Positions 1 through 5,835 are shown, counted from the first letter of the stretch. The stretch: 5,922 bases of DNA from Alphaproteobacteria bacterium (GCA_017937735.1 JAGBCZ010000025.1:1-5922); one strand, 5' to 3'. Numbers and translations: made by a program. Notes: generated by a model from the letters alone, not told the origin.

Positions 1-113
1 CCTTTCGCTACGTAAGATTCAAACTTCACCAAATGGCTCGTTTTCATCAACTGACGCCCCGAACCCGGCAATCATAGATTGCGAACGCTTCGTCCACACT
101 GCAACACCCACAT
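1..113. other. Unassigned left edge, no convincing gene
   Basis: No gene can be supported here. On the minus strand the frame running out of tRNA-Ser stays open to a stop near position 19, but most of that frame is translated tRNA and terminator, and the rest matches no family I know. On the plus strand a frame is open from position 3 to a TAG at 75-77 (about 24 codons), which could be the tail of a gene starting outside the window or chance. A 13-codon minus-strand frame at 72-113 begins MWVLQC, which weakly recalls the start of GIY-YIG nuclease genes; see the findings. Confidence 0.4.
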
Positions 114-114
114 G

Positions 115-148
115 AATAAAAAATACCCCGCATGGGGTATTTTTTATT
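115..148 (-). terminator. Perfect-stem terminator after rpoZ and tRNA-Ser
   Basis: A perfect 15-bp inverted repeat (115-129 with 134-148) encloses the 4-nt loop GCAT. Its core is ATACCCC/GGGGTAT and its outer arms are A-rich on one side and T-rich on the other, so it has the G+C stem plus U-tract of an intrinsic terminator on either strand. It starts 2 nt after the CCA end of the minus-strand tRNA-Ser, so ending that transcript is the likely main role. It could also stop plus-strand transcription entering from the left edge. Confidence 0.85.
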
Positions 149-150
149 CC

Positions 151-241
151 TGGCGGAGATGAAGGGATTCGAACCCTTGATACGGTTGCCCGTATACCAC
201 ATTTCCAATGTGGCGCACTAGACCAACTATGCGACATCTCC
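151..241 (-). tRNA. tRNA-Ser (anticodon GGA)
   Basis: The reverse strand folds as a complete class II tRNA of 91 nt with encoded CCA. The 7-bp acceptor stem pairs 235-241 with 155-161, followed by discriminator G and CCA (151-153). The anticodon arm is CCACA-TTGGAAA-TGTGG, giving anticodon GGA, which reads UCC and UCU serine codons. A long variable arm (TACGG-GCAA-CCGTA) and a T arm with loop TTCGAAT agree with tRNA-Ser. It lies only 8 nt downstream of the rpoZ stop on the same strand, with the terminator immediately after it, so it is probably processed from an rpoZ-tRNA transcript unless a promoter lies inside rpoZ. Confidence 0.97.
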
Positions 242-249
242 GTATCTGA

Positions 250-636
250 TTATTCTTCGTCTGCTGATTCTGTGGCAGATTCAAATGCTTCTTCGGCTGA
301 TTCCATTGGAATTTCATCAGATGACAATGCCGCTTCTAGTTCTGCATCAATTTCACGCAACAATGGGTCTTCGCTGCCAACTTCCAATGATTCATCGCCC
401 AATTCAACAACAGGCGCTTCCTTGTATGATTGAACAAATTCATGACGAACTGCATCAACATCCAATTTGCCACTGGCAATTTCACGCAGGGCTACAACCG
501 TTAATTTATCATCGTTTTTATCAACCACAGGTTCTGCGCCACCGTTCAGGTCACGAACACGTTGAGATGCCAACATCCCCAGTTCATAACGGCTTTCTAC
601 GTATGGTAATGTATCAGAATTTGTTGTACGTGCCAT
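250..636 (-). CDS. rpoZ: DNA-directed RNA polymerase omega subunit
   Basis: Omega is the small RNA polymerase subunit that wraps the C-terminal part of beta-prime and helps core assembly; in many bacteria it also forms part of a ppGpp site. The 128-aa product has the family N-terminal domain at about residues 1-60: an MART start, the SRYELGMLASQRVRDL helix matching the NRFELVLLAAHRARQL type, and the VVALREIASGKLD block matching VVALREIA. Residues from about 75 to 128 form a strongly acidic, Glu-rich tail beyond the roughly 90 aa of E. coli omega, a length common in alphaproteobacteria. The start is supported by AAAGGA (643-648, minus strand) 6 nt upstream of the ATG. tRNA-Ser follows 8 nt after the stop, which suggests one transcription unit. 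The identification is firm; the role of the acidic tail is unknown. Confidence 0.95.
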   Translation of the reverse strand: MARTTNSDTLPYVESRYELGMLASQRVRDLNGGAEPVVDKNDDKLTVVALREIASGKLDVDAVRHEFVQSYKEAPVVELGDESLEVGSEDPLLREIDAELEAALSSDEIPMESAEEAFESATESADEE

Positions 637-672
637 TTTAAATCCTTTGTTGAAATAATTTTCGTCAGGTTA

Positions 673-700
673 TAATGCCCTATGGTCGCAAAAAATGCAA
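673..700 (-). promoter_or_regulatory. Possible rpoZ promoter
   Basis: Read on the minus strand, TTGCAT (695-700) is followed after 16 nt by CATTAT (673-678), placing a start near 666 and giving rpoZ a leader of about 30 nt containing its Shine-Dalgarno. The match is modest. The same few bases read TATAAT on the plus strand (671-676), so an alternative rightward start here cannot be excluded. Confidence 0.3.
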
Positions 701-761
701 GAAGAAAAATTTTAATCAGCCCTTAAATATCAATTTTCTAAATATAAACACCACAAGACGT

Positions 762-790
762 TTGACAAAATACAATTTGTACACTATGTT
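762..790 (+). promoter_or_regulatory. Sigma70-type promoter of the 147-aa membrane protein gene
   Basis: A perfect -35 box TTGACA (762-767) is followed by a 17-nt spacer and the -10 box TATGTT (785-790). Transcription would start near 797, leaving a leader of about 30 nt that contains the AAAAGG ribosome binding site at 812-817. Confidence 0.75.
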
Positions 791-826
791 AAACATGCAA
801 AAAAATATATCAAAAGGCAAATACGG

Positions 827-1270
827 ATGTTTAAGTTTGATTGGACAAATAAAAAAGCAGATACAGCCGCAATAGTGGCATGCATAATCTTTGTTATCTG
901 TTATTATGATGTAATTAACAAGCCAGATTTAGAAAAATTCAATCTGAAAGAACAATTGCCAAAACCACAAAATGAAGCCGTTGTAAACGACCGCGATATT
1001 GCAGACGCCATCAAGCATCAACAAAAGGTATCAGCCGACTTTAATCGTATGTACGATGAATTAAAGGGATGGAAAAAAATAACATGGCCAAGCCAACCTG
1101 TGGATACCGCATGTTGGTTTGGAAAAATGTATCCTTGTCCACCATTCAAGCATGTGCCAACTATGCGACAGTATCGACAATATATCTATAACTATGAAAA
1201 AGATCTGTATAAAGACGCAAAAGAGAAGGTAACTACAAAATACACAAACTATAAAGGCAAAGAAAGATGA
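827..1270 (+). CDS. Single-span membrane protein of unknown function, 147 aa
   Basis: I do not recognise this gene. The N-terminus is short and polar with a KK pair, followed by one hydrophobic stretch at about residues 13-27 rich in Ile, Val, Ala and Cys, which predicts a single membrane span or uncleaved signal anchor. By the positive-inside rule the remaining 115 or so residues would face the periplasm. That part has a Pro/Lys-rich stalk (about 31-50), a charged, probably helical segment (about 55-80), two cysteines at 96 and 104 in a Trp/Pro-rich patch that could form a disulfide, and a Tyr/Lys-rich helical C-terminus. The start is fixed by AAAAGG (812-817), 9 nt before the ATG, and by a strong promoter upstream. 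A terminator begins 1 nt after the TGA stop, so the gene is transcribed alone. A cytoplasmic orientation is possible but less likely. Confidence 0.8.
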   Translation: MFKFDWTNKKADTAAIVACIIFVICYYDVINKPDLEKFNLKEQLPKPQNEAVVNDRDIADAIKHQQKVSADFNRMYDELKGWKKITWPSQPVDTACWFGKMYPCPPFKHVPTMRQYRQYIYNYEKDLYKDAKEKVTTKYTNYKGKER

Positions 1271-1271
1271 C

Positions 1272-1299
1272 CGTCCCCCTACACAAGGGGGCGTTTTAT
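1272..1299 (+). terminator. Intrinsic terminator after the 147-aa gene
   Basis: A stem of CCCCC (1275-1279) with GGGGG (1287-1291), extended by two G-C pairs across a bulged T at 1274, has a 7-nt loop and is followed by TTTTATT. It starts 1 nt past the TGA stop. It separates this gene from mtaB, whose -35 box begins at 1304. Confidence 0.85.
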
Positions 1300-1303
1300 T
1301 GGG

Positions 1304-1331
1304 TTGAAAATGTTAAAACACAGGCTATAAT
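1304..1331 (+). promoter_or_regulatory. mtaB promoter placing +1 at the start codon
   Basis: TTGAAA (1304-1309), a 16-nt spacer and a consensus TATAAT (1326-1331) form a good sigma70-type promoter. Normal -10 to +1 spacing puts the first transcribed base at about 1338 or 1339, and 1339 is the A of the mtaB ATG. No Shine-Dalgarno precedes that ATG, which fits a leaderless transcript. Confidence 0.75.
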
Positions 1332-1338
1332 TCATATT

Positions 1339-2571
1339 ATGAATAATAAAAACATTAAATCTGTTTCGTTTGGTTGCAGGTTAAACGCACTGGAATCTGA
1401 AAAAATAACAAAAATGCTGAATGATCACATAAAATCAGCCGTTGTTGTTAATACCTGTGCCGTCACAGCCGAGGCCGAGCGCCAATCTGGTCAGGCTGTT
1501 CGCCGTATCGCACGTGAAAATCCAAATGTGCAAATTTATGTCACGGGGTGCGCTGCGACCAGAAATCCAAAATTGTTCACAGATATTCCAAATACTGTTG
1601 TTATACACAATGCAGATAAAATGAAAATTGATGCATATTTATCTGGGAACACTGCCCTGCCCGATGGCGATATAAAAAATATTCCAAATACAGATTCCAA
1701 ACTGTCCAAGCAATTTGTTCAGATTCAAAACGGCTGCAACCATAAATGTGCGTACTGTATAACACGTGCGTTACGTGGACCGGCAGTATCATTTGAATAT
1801 ACTGACGTTTTATCAGACGTACAAATGGCCGTACAAAATGGTTTCTATGAAATCGTATTAACAGGTGTTGATATCGCATCGTATATCAAGAAAGACGGTG
1901 ACAAAATTATATTATTATCAGATTTATGTAAAAAACTGTTGGCAGATGTTCCAGAAATACAGCGTCTGCGCCTGTCGTCTGTTGATCCTGCGGTGCCAGA
2001 CGTAAAAAACATCATAGAACTGATTAAATCGGAACCGCGTATGATGCCACACATGCACTTTTCTATGCAATCTGGGTCTGATACGATTTTAAAATCAATG
2101 GGGCGCCGACACAGTGCTGATATGGTGCGTGATTTAGTACGATTGGCAGACGGTAAAGTTACGTTCAGTTGGGATATAATTTGTGGTTTTCCGGGTGAAA
2201 CAGACGATTTGTTTAATGAAACACTGGGTTTGGTACGTCACACAAAACCAATTAAAATACATGCATTTCCGTTTTCGCCCCGCCCTGATACGGTGGCCGC
2301 CAATATGCCAAATCAAGTTGACCGCAACATTTCAAAGCAACGTGTCAAGATTATATCGGATATCGCAAATGATAATCGGCTGCAATTTATGCGTACACAA
2401 ATCGGCAAAACAGTGTCTGTATTGGTCGAAGAAAATAATATCGCACGTGACCCACATGATATTGCCGTCAAAATCGGGGGTGATAAAATCCCCGCAAAAA
2501 CAATCTGTAATGTTGAACTGATTGATATTTGCAACGACATGTTTGTTGGCCAACAAATTCTTGACAAATAA
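1339..2571 (+). CDS. mtaB: tRNA t6A37 methylthiotransferase MtaB
   Basis: MtaB is a radical-SAM enzyme with two iron-sulfur clusters that adds a methylthio group to t6A37, giving ms2t6A in tRNAs reading ANN codons. The 410-aa product shows the expected order. The N-terminal UPF0004-type domain has cluster cysteines C13 (GCRLN), C40 (NTC) and C71 (TGC). The radical-SAM motif C133-NHK-C137-AY-C140 binds the second cluster and SAM, with conserved blocks such as LTGVDI, SMQSGSD and ICGFPGET. A short TRAM-like tRNA-binding region follows from about residue 350. GCRLN separates it from MiaB (GCQMN) and RimO (GCPKN). I chose the ATG at 1339 rather than the upstream in-frame ATG at 1267, because the extra 24 codons would lie across a terminator and promoter and homologues begin just before the GCRLN strand. 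All cluster cysteines are present, so it should be active. Confidence 0.93.
   Translation: MNNKNIKSVSFGCRLNALESEKITKMLNDHIKSAVVVNTCAVTAEAERQSGQAVRRIARENPNVQIYVTGCAATRNPKLFTDIPNTVVIHNADKMKIDAYLSGNTALPDGDIKNIPNTDSKLSKQFVQIQNGCNHKCAYCITRALRGPAVSFEYTDVLSDVQMAVQNGFYEIVLTGVDIASYIKKDGDKIILLSDLCKKLLADVPEIQRLRLSSVDPAVPDVKNIIELIKSEPRMMPHMHFSMQSGSDTILKSMGRRHSADMVRDLVRLADGKVTFSWDIICGFPGETDDLFNETLGLVRHTKPIKIHAFPFSPRPDTVAANMPNQVDRNISKQRVKIISDIANDNRLQFMRTQIGKTVSVLVEENNIARDPHDIAVKIGGDKIPAKTICNVELIDICNDMFVGQQILDK
2542..2557. repeat. Perfect 16-bp palindrome before a promoter, possible operator
   Basis: TTTGTTGGCCAACAAA is a perfect palindrome with no spacer, lying inside the last codons of mtaB and ending 3 nt before the -35 box TTGACA of the next gene. 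The size, symmetry and position suit a dimeric regulator site, though it lies in coding sequence and could be chance. With no loop it is unlikely to act as an RNA terminator. Confidence 0.4.
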
Positions 2572-2588
2572 AATTCATGTAATATCAT
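2561..2588 (+). promoter_or_regulatory. Promoter of the 68-aa gene, overlapping the mtaB stop
   Basis: A perfect TTGACA (2561-2566) is followed by a 16-nt spacer and TATCAT (2583-2588). The -35 box is made of the last codons of mtaB. Transcription would start near 2595, about 20 nt ahead of the next start codon, leaving room for its AAAGGA site. Confidence 0.7.
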
Positions 2589-2614
2589 AACCGTGAAAAA
2601 CAAAGGAAATATAC

Positions 2615-2821
2615 ATGAAGCATGACACAGTTGTATTAGAAAAAGCGGACAAAGTTGCAATTGCTGTTGCGATTGCGGCGTTTTTGGTAATTTCTGGATT
2701 TTTATTAAAAGAAAGCGCAGACAACCACGCACATCAGACACAGAAAGCAGAACAGGCAGTTAAACAAGCGCACGCCAACAACGCAAAAACAATTGATTTT
2801 AATTTGCAAAAGACAAGATAA
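2615..2821 (+). CDS. Small single-span membrane protein, 68 aa, unknown function
   Basis: I do not recognise this protein. After a short charged N-terminus (MKHDTVVLEKADK), residues 14-31 form one clear hydrophobic span of Ala, Ile, Val and Leu. The remaining 37 or so residues are hydrophilic, rich in Ala, Gln, Lys and His, and probably helical. The start is well supported: AAAGGA (2602-2607) sits 7 nt before the ATG and a TTGACA/TATCAT promoter lies just upstream. A strong hairpin terminator begins 5 nt past the TAA stop, so it is a one-gene unit. The combination of promoter, ribosome site, membrane span and terminator argues that it is a real gene despite its size. Which side of the membrane the tail faces cannot be settled from the sequence. 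Confidence 0.78.
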   Translation: MKHDTVVLEKADKVAIAVAIAAFLVISGFLLKESADNHAHQTQKAEQAVKQAHANNAKTIDFNLQKTR

Positions 2822-2826
2822 AAAAC

Positions 2827-2848
2827 AACCGCCATTTGGCGGTTTTTT
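2827..2848. terminator. Bidirectional terminator between convergent genes
   Basis: A 7-bp perfect stem AACCGCC/GGCGGTT with loop ATTT (2827-2844) is followed by a T run on the plus strand and preceded by an A run (2821-2825), which gives a U tract on the minus strand. It lies 5 nt after the 68-aa gene stop and 2 nt beyond the stop of the large minus-strand gene, so it probably ends both convergent transcripts. Its plus-strand T tract overlaps the stop codon of the large gene. Confidence 0.88.
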
Positions 2849-5510
2849 ATATCCCGTCCGGAAAGTTTGCAAAATCCAAATCACCAAAACTTGGACAAGT
2901 TACGTCCTTACAGATATCGTCTCCGCCTTTACAACATTTCTCTTCTTGGGGTTCAGTAGCTGTTCCTGATATTGGACAGGTTACCCCCGAGCAGATATCT
3001 AGACTATGCCCATCAACACAACACTTGTCTATCTTTTCGTTATAGTTAATACATTTAATTTCTAATGTACTGCCATCATCTTTATCCTTATTTGTCTGAA
3101 CATAGTAAACACATACTTGGTTATCTGATGACAATGCCGGTCCCGAAATCCAACCATTCTTTTTGGTTACCGCATCAAAACCATAATATTTTTCGACACA
3201 TTTTGTTGTATAGTTGTTCTGACTGCGGCGGCCGCCATTTTCCCAACAAGAACATATTCCCCATGACTGTGTATCAACACTGGTATCGTAATTACGTGGA
3301 CACATATATTCTGTCTTGGTCGAATCACCCATATCCAGACCATACAGTCCCTTGATATTCATGTATAAATCAGGTATGACATCATAAGTCTTGATTGTAC
3401 ATAATGAATCTGAATTATAAAGCCCCATCACAGATACGTTTTGATATTCAACAAAACGACCGTTTAAGTTCATACACTGGGTCGATAGAACAGACAAGAC
3501 CTGATTATAAACTTCGATTGCAACGCCGGTTGGACGTGTGTATCGAATTTGTGGCGCCTCGTTCCCGGTATGTACACCATAGATAACACTGTTGTCTTCT
3601 TCCATAATATATTTATTCAATCCACCAAACACTTGTGGAAGAACACCCTTGCATGCATCAATAACTTCCAGCTGTTTCGCACACGTTGATACAGTTTGTT
3701 CTGGTGTATATTCGTACGTTATTTTCTCTTGATTGTTTTCTGTTGTTGTGATTTTGTTAACCTTGTATTCTTGTAGTGCGAACCAATCAGGGGCTGTTCC
3801 TGGTGTAAACAGACCGCTGTACGGATAAAAGAAGTTTTCGTAATTTGTTCCGCCGTATTTATCAAAACATTGTTTCGCAACAGCACGACATGATGCAACC
3901 ATATCTGTATTTTTTTGATTGCTGATATATTCTTCGATAATACCGCCACCGTTACCATCTGAAAACATATTGTCACAAGAACCGACATAGTCCGAACACA
4001 TTTTATCTGTCAGCACAATCTTGTCAGGATTGACAACAATTTCGTTACCTGTTGTTAATGACTGCATCGCAGCAGTTATAGATTTATCCGCATTGACATA
4101 ACAAGATGACACAAAATCAAAACACGCCTGTTTAATCTCTTGAACCTTGGATTGTTGGGCATAATAGATATCTAATAATGCCTTGTCCAGATAATCAGCC
4201 CATGCAATATCTGCCTGTTCAACACACTTGTCCAATGCGGATGCGGCAAATTGTTTATATCTGCTTTCGAAATTTTGAATAAATGTACGGTTGTCGGATA
4301 TTTTTGACAGTTTCTGTTTAGATGCATCAACGCCACTTGCGAACTTTAACAATTTACCCAATTCATCAAAATGAACGACACCTGCGATTGGCTTGCCCGT
4401 TGAAACATCAATAAATTCACCATTGTCCAAGCATTTATGATAATTTTTACCACAAACCTGTTCATCAAGTATTGCTGTTTCTATTTCATTGATACATGTT
4501 GTTAAATCCGATGAATTATGCTTTTGTCGGTTTTCAACACGTGCCAAGTCCAACATTGCATCACCTTCACGTACAGCGGCCTTTAATTGTTTTTGCGTTG
4601 TGCCAATTGCTGTTTGCACGGTATTACAATCTTGTTCAATCGCCATCAGGTATGCAGTAACCGCACGTTGTAATGATGCATCTGTGCAATCTTTTTTTAC
4701 GGCCTGACGACATTGTGGATATACAGCACTGTATAACGCAACACCGTTATATGCAGCAATCGCCTGTCCTGCATCAGAAAGACCAAACGCATTTGCCGTA
4801 TCAAACGAAATGTTAATACTGTTTAAATCAGAATATTTGCCGCCAACATTGGCGTCTTTGCCACTAATAGAATTCATAATTGCCTGCAACAGCGCCTTGG
4901 ATGCAGATTTGTCCGATGTTAATGCATTTTCACCCTCGGATGCCTGTTTCATGGCAGTGGCCTGGGCAGCGGTCATACCAACAGCCTCTAAACTTTCTGT
5001 GAATGCTGTTAATTGTTCGTTTGCATCTTCCAGTGTTTTGCGTTGATCAATCATATCAAAAATACGATCACTGCATGAACAACGGCGATAATCGTCATTT
5101 TTTAATGTGCAAAACTGATCCATACATGAAAAATATGTGTTTTTGCACTTTTCGTATTCTGCGCCTGTGCGCGTATCAGACATTGATTTTTTATCAGCAT
5201 TATCTGATGCAGCACGTGATATTACAGACTGTTGACCAGCATTTTTTGCGTTGCGTGATGATACAGAACGCACATTTTGCGTTCGTGATTGTTGTGCATC
5301 CGTATTTGTTCGTTTTGCAACGGGTTTGGCACTGCGTGGTGTTAATACAGATGTTTTAGACGTAGTGCGCTTGGGCGTTGTTGCCACACGTGATTGAGAT
5401 ACAGTCCGCCCAGTTTTTGCCCTGGCACTGGATGTTCCATCACGAACAGCTGCATCGGAAATACCGATACAGACCAACAAATTCAGTACAAAAAACAGAA
5501 TTTTCTTCAT
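2847..5510 (-). CDS. Large exported cysteine-rich protein, 887 aa, unknown family
   Basis: I do not recognise this family. Residues 1-20 form a Sec signal peptide: KK, a hydrophobic core, and a likely cleavage after SDA at 18-20. Residues 21-115 are a low-complexity basic linker rich in Ser, Thr, Arg, Lys and Gln. The rest is a large domain region with 36 cysteines, an even number suited to disulfides. Five C-x6-C motifs occur at 122-129, 353-360, 463-470, 505-512 and 541-548, with C-x7-C at 267-275 and CxC at 144-146 and 753-755. Residues about 152-177 look helical, possibly coiled coil. From about 555 the protein is more Tyr/Asn/Gly-rich, and the C-terminus carries two copies of a CC...DIC..VTCP module. 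The protein should sit in the periplasm, at the outer membrane or outside the cell. The ATG lacks a well-placed Shine-Dalgarno, but the signal peptide makes this start convincing. The gene is alone, between a shared terminator and the divergent tRNA cluster. Confidence 0.88.
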   Translation of the reverse strand: MKKILFFVLNLLVCIGISDAAVRDGTSSARAKTGRTVSQSRVATTPKRTTSKTSVLTPRSAKPVAKRTNTDAQQSRTQNVRSVSSRNAKNAGQQSVISRAASDNADKKSMSDTRTGAEYEKCKNTYFSCMDQFCTLKNDDYRRCSCSDRIFDMIDQRKTLEDANEQLTAFTESLEAVGMTAAQATAMKQASEGENALTSDKSASKALLQAIMNSISGKDANVGGKYSDLNSINISFDTANAFGLSDAGQAIAAYNGVALYSAVYPQCRQAVKKDCTDASLQRAVTAYLMAIEQDCNTVQTAIGTTQKQLKAAVREGDAMLDLARVENRQKHNSSDLTTCINEIETAILDEQVCGKNYHKCLDNGEFIDVSTGKPIAGVVHFDELGKLLKFASGVDASKQKLSKISDNRTFIQNFESRYKQFAASALDKCVEQADIAWADYLDKALLDIYYAQQSKVQEIKQACFDFVSSCYVNADKSITAAMQSLTTGNEIVVNPDKIVLTDKMCSDYVGSCDNMFSDGNGGGIIEEYISNQKNTDMVASCRAVAKQCFDKYGGTNYENFFYPYSGLFTPGTAPDWFALQEYKVNKITTTENNQEKITYEYTPEQTVSTCAKQLEVIDACKGVLPQVFGGLNKYIMEEDNSVIYGVHTGNEAPQIRYTRPTGVAIEVYNQVLSVLSTQCMNLNGRFVEYQNVSVMGLYNSDSLCTIKTYDVIPDLYMNIKGLYGLDMGDSTKTEYMCPRNYDTSVDTQSWGICSCWENGGRRSQNNYTTKCVEKYYGFDAVTKKNGWISGPALSSDNQVCVYYVQTNKDKDDGSTLEIKCINYNEKIDKCCVDGHSLDICSGVTCPISGTATEPQEEKCCKGGDDICKDVTCPSFGDLDFANFPDGI
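2883..3023 (-). repeat. Tandem duplicated cysteine module at the C-terminus of the large exported protein
   Basis: Two copies encode residues about 830-849 and 859-876. Each has CC, a Gly, then DIC, two residues, VTCP and a closing Gly. The VTCP blocks are 27 codons apart. The DNA is still alike: 2891-2918 and 2972-2999 agree at 22 of 28 positions by my hand alignment, both starting TTGGACA and ending CAGATATC. The similarity at DNA level suggests a fairly recent internal duplication. Confidence 0.75.
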
Positions 5511-5520
5511 CTCTGATGAA

Positions 5521-5550
5521 ATGTTAGCAAATTTATGAAATTCTGTGCAA
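5521..5550 (-). promoter_or_regulatory. Weak candidate promoter of the large exported protein gene
   Basis: On the minus strand TTGCAC (5545-5550) is followed after 18 nt by TAACAT (5521-5526). This would start transcription near 5514, only a few bases before the ATG at 5510, giving an almost leaderless mRNA. Box matches are modest and other AT-rich hexamers lie nearby, so this is tentative. Confidence 0.3.
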
Positions 5551-5596
5551 GCGAATAATCATTTAACCACCAGATAAACAAATTAAATTTTTCTTG

Positions 5597-5625
5597 TTGC
5601 ATTTATGACTAAATTGAATTATTAT
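5597..5625 (+). promoter_or_regulatory. Probable promoter of the tRNA cluster
   Basis: TTGCAT (5597-5602), a 17-nt spacer and TATTAT (5620-5625) place transcription near 5632, about 10 nt before the first tRNA. The -10 box matches consensus at five of six positions; the -35 box is weaker. No other good candidate lies between the divergent large gene and the tRNAs. Confidence 0.5.
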
Positions 5626-5641
5626 CAGTGACGCTTTTAAC

Positions 5642-5728
5642 GGGCGTATGGCGGAATTGGTAGACGCGCTAGTTTCAGGTACTAGTGGTAGCAATACCTT
5701 GGAAGTTCGAGTCTTCTTACGCCCACCA
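5642..5728 (+). tRNA. tRNA-Leu (anticodon CAG)
   Basis: This is a complete 87-nt class II tRNA with encoded CCA. The acceptor stem is GGGCGTA/TACGCCC with discriminator A. The anticodon arm CTAGT-TTCAGGT-ACTAG gives anticodon CAG, reading CUG. The variable arm GGTA-GCAA-TACC is long, as expected for leucine, and the T loop is TTCGAGT. It is the first gene of a three-tRNA rightward cluster, 9 nt ahead of tRNA-Ala. Confidence 0.97.
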
Positions 5729-5737
5729 AGAGTTTAT

Positions 5738-5813
5738 GGGGTTGTAGCTCAGCTGATAGAGCGCTACGTTCGCATCGTAGAGGTCGTGGGTTTGAGTCCC
5801 ATCAGCTCCACCA
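5738..5813 (+). tRNA. tRNA-Ala (anticodon CGC)
   Basis: This is a complete 76-nt class I tRNA with encoded CCA. The acceptor stem GGGGTTG/CAGCTCC contains the G3-U70 wobble pair that is the main alanine identity element. The anticodon arm CTACG-TTCGCAT-CGTAG gives CGC, which reads only GCG. It sits between two leucine tRNAs, 9 nt after the first and 22 nt before the second. Confidence 0.97.
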
Positions 5814-5835
5814 AATAAAAAAAATGTAAGTCTTC

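Noticed and set aside
19..237. 72-aa minus-strand open frame
   Set aside because: It is mostly translated tRNA-Ser and terminator sequence (the SRVRIPSSPP stretch comes from the tRNA), with no ribosome site or known domain.
285..641. 118-aa plus-strand open frame
   Set aside because: It lies antisense to rpoZ, whose family match is clear, and its composition is that of a shadow frame.
675..875. 66-aa plus-strand open frame after a TATAAT
   Set aside because: It overlaps the promoter, ribosome site and start of the 147-aa gene, has no Shine-Dalgarno and shows a Lys/Asn-rich AT-driven composition.
1267..1338. N-terminal extension of MtaB by 24 codons
   Set aside because: It would run through a terminator and the mtaB promoter, and the conserved family N-terminus begins just before GCRLN, downstream of the ATG at 1339.
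2313..2741. 142-aa minus-strand open frame across the end of mtaB
   Set aside because: It is antisense to mtaB and the 68-aa gene, both of which have stronger support, and has no recognisable domain.
5003..5359. 118-aa plus-strand open frame inside the large gene
   Set aside because: It is antisense to the cysteine-rich gene, with the Cys/His/Leu bias of a shadow frame and no start signals.
5469..5510. Lipoprotein signal (LLVC at residues 11-14) in the large exported protein
   Set aside because: The residue before the cysteine is Val rather than Gly, Ala or Ser, and the cysteine sits in the middle of the hydrophobic core; cleavage after SDA by signal peptidase I fits better.
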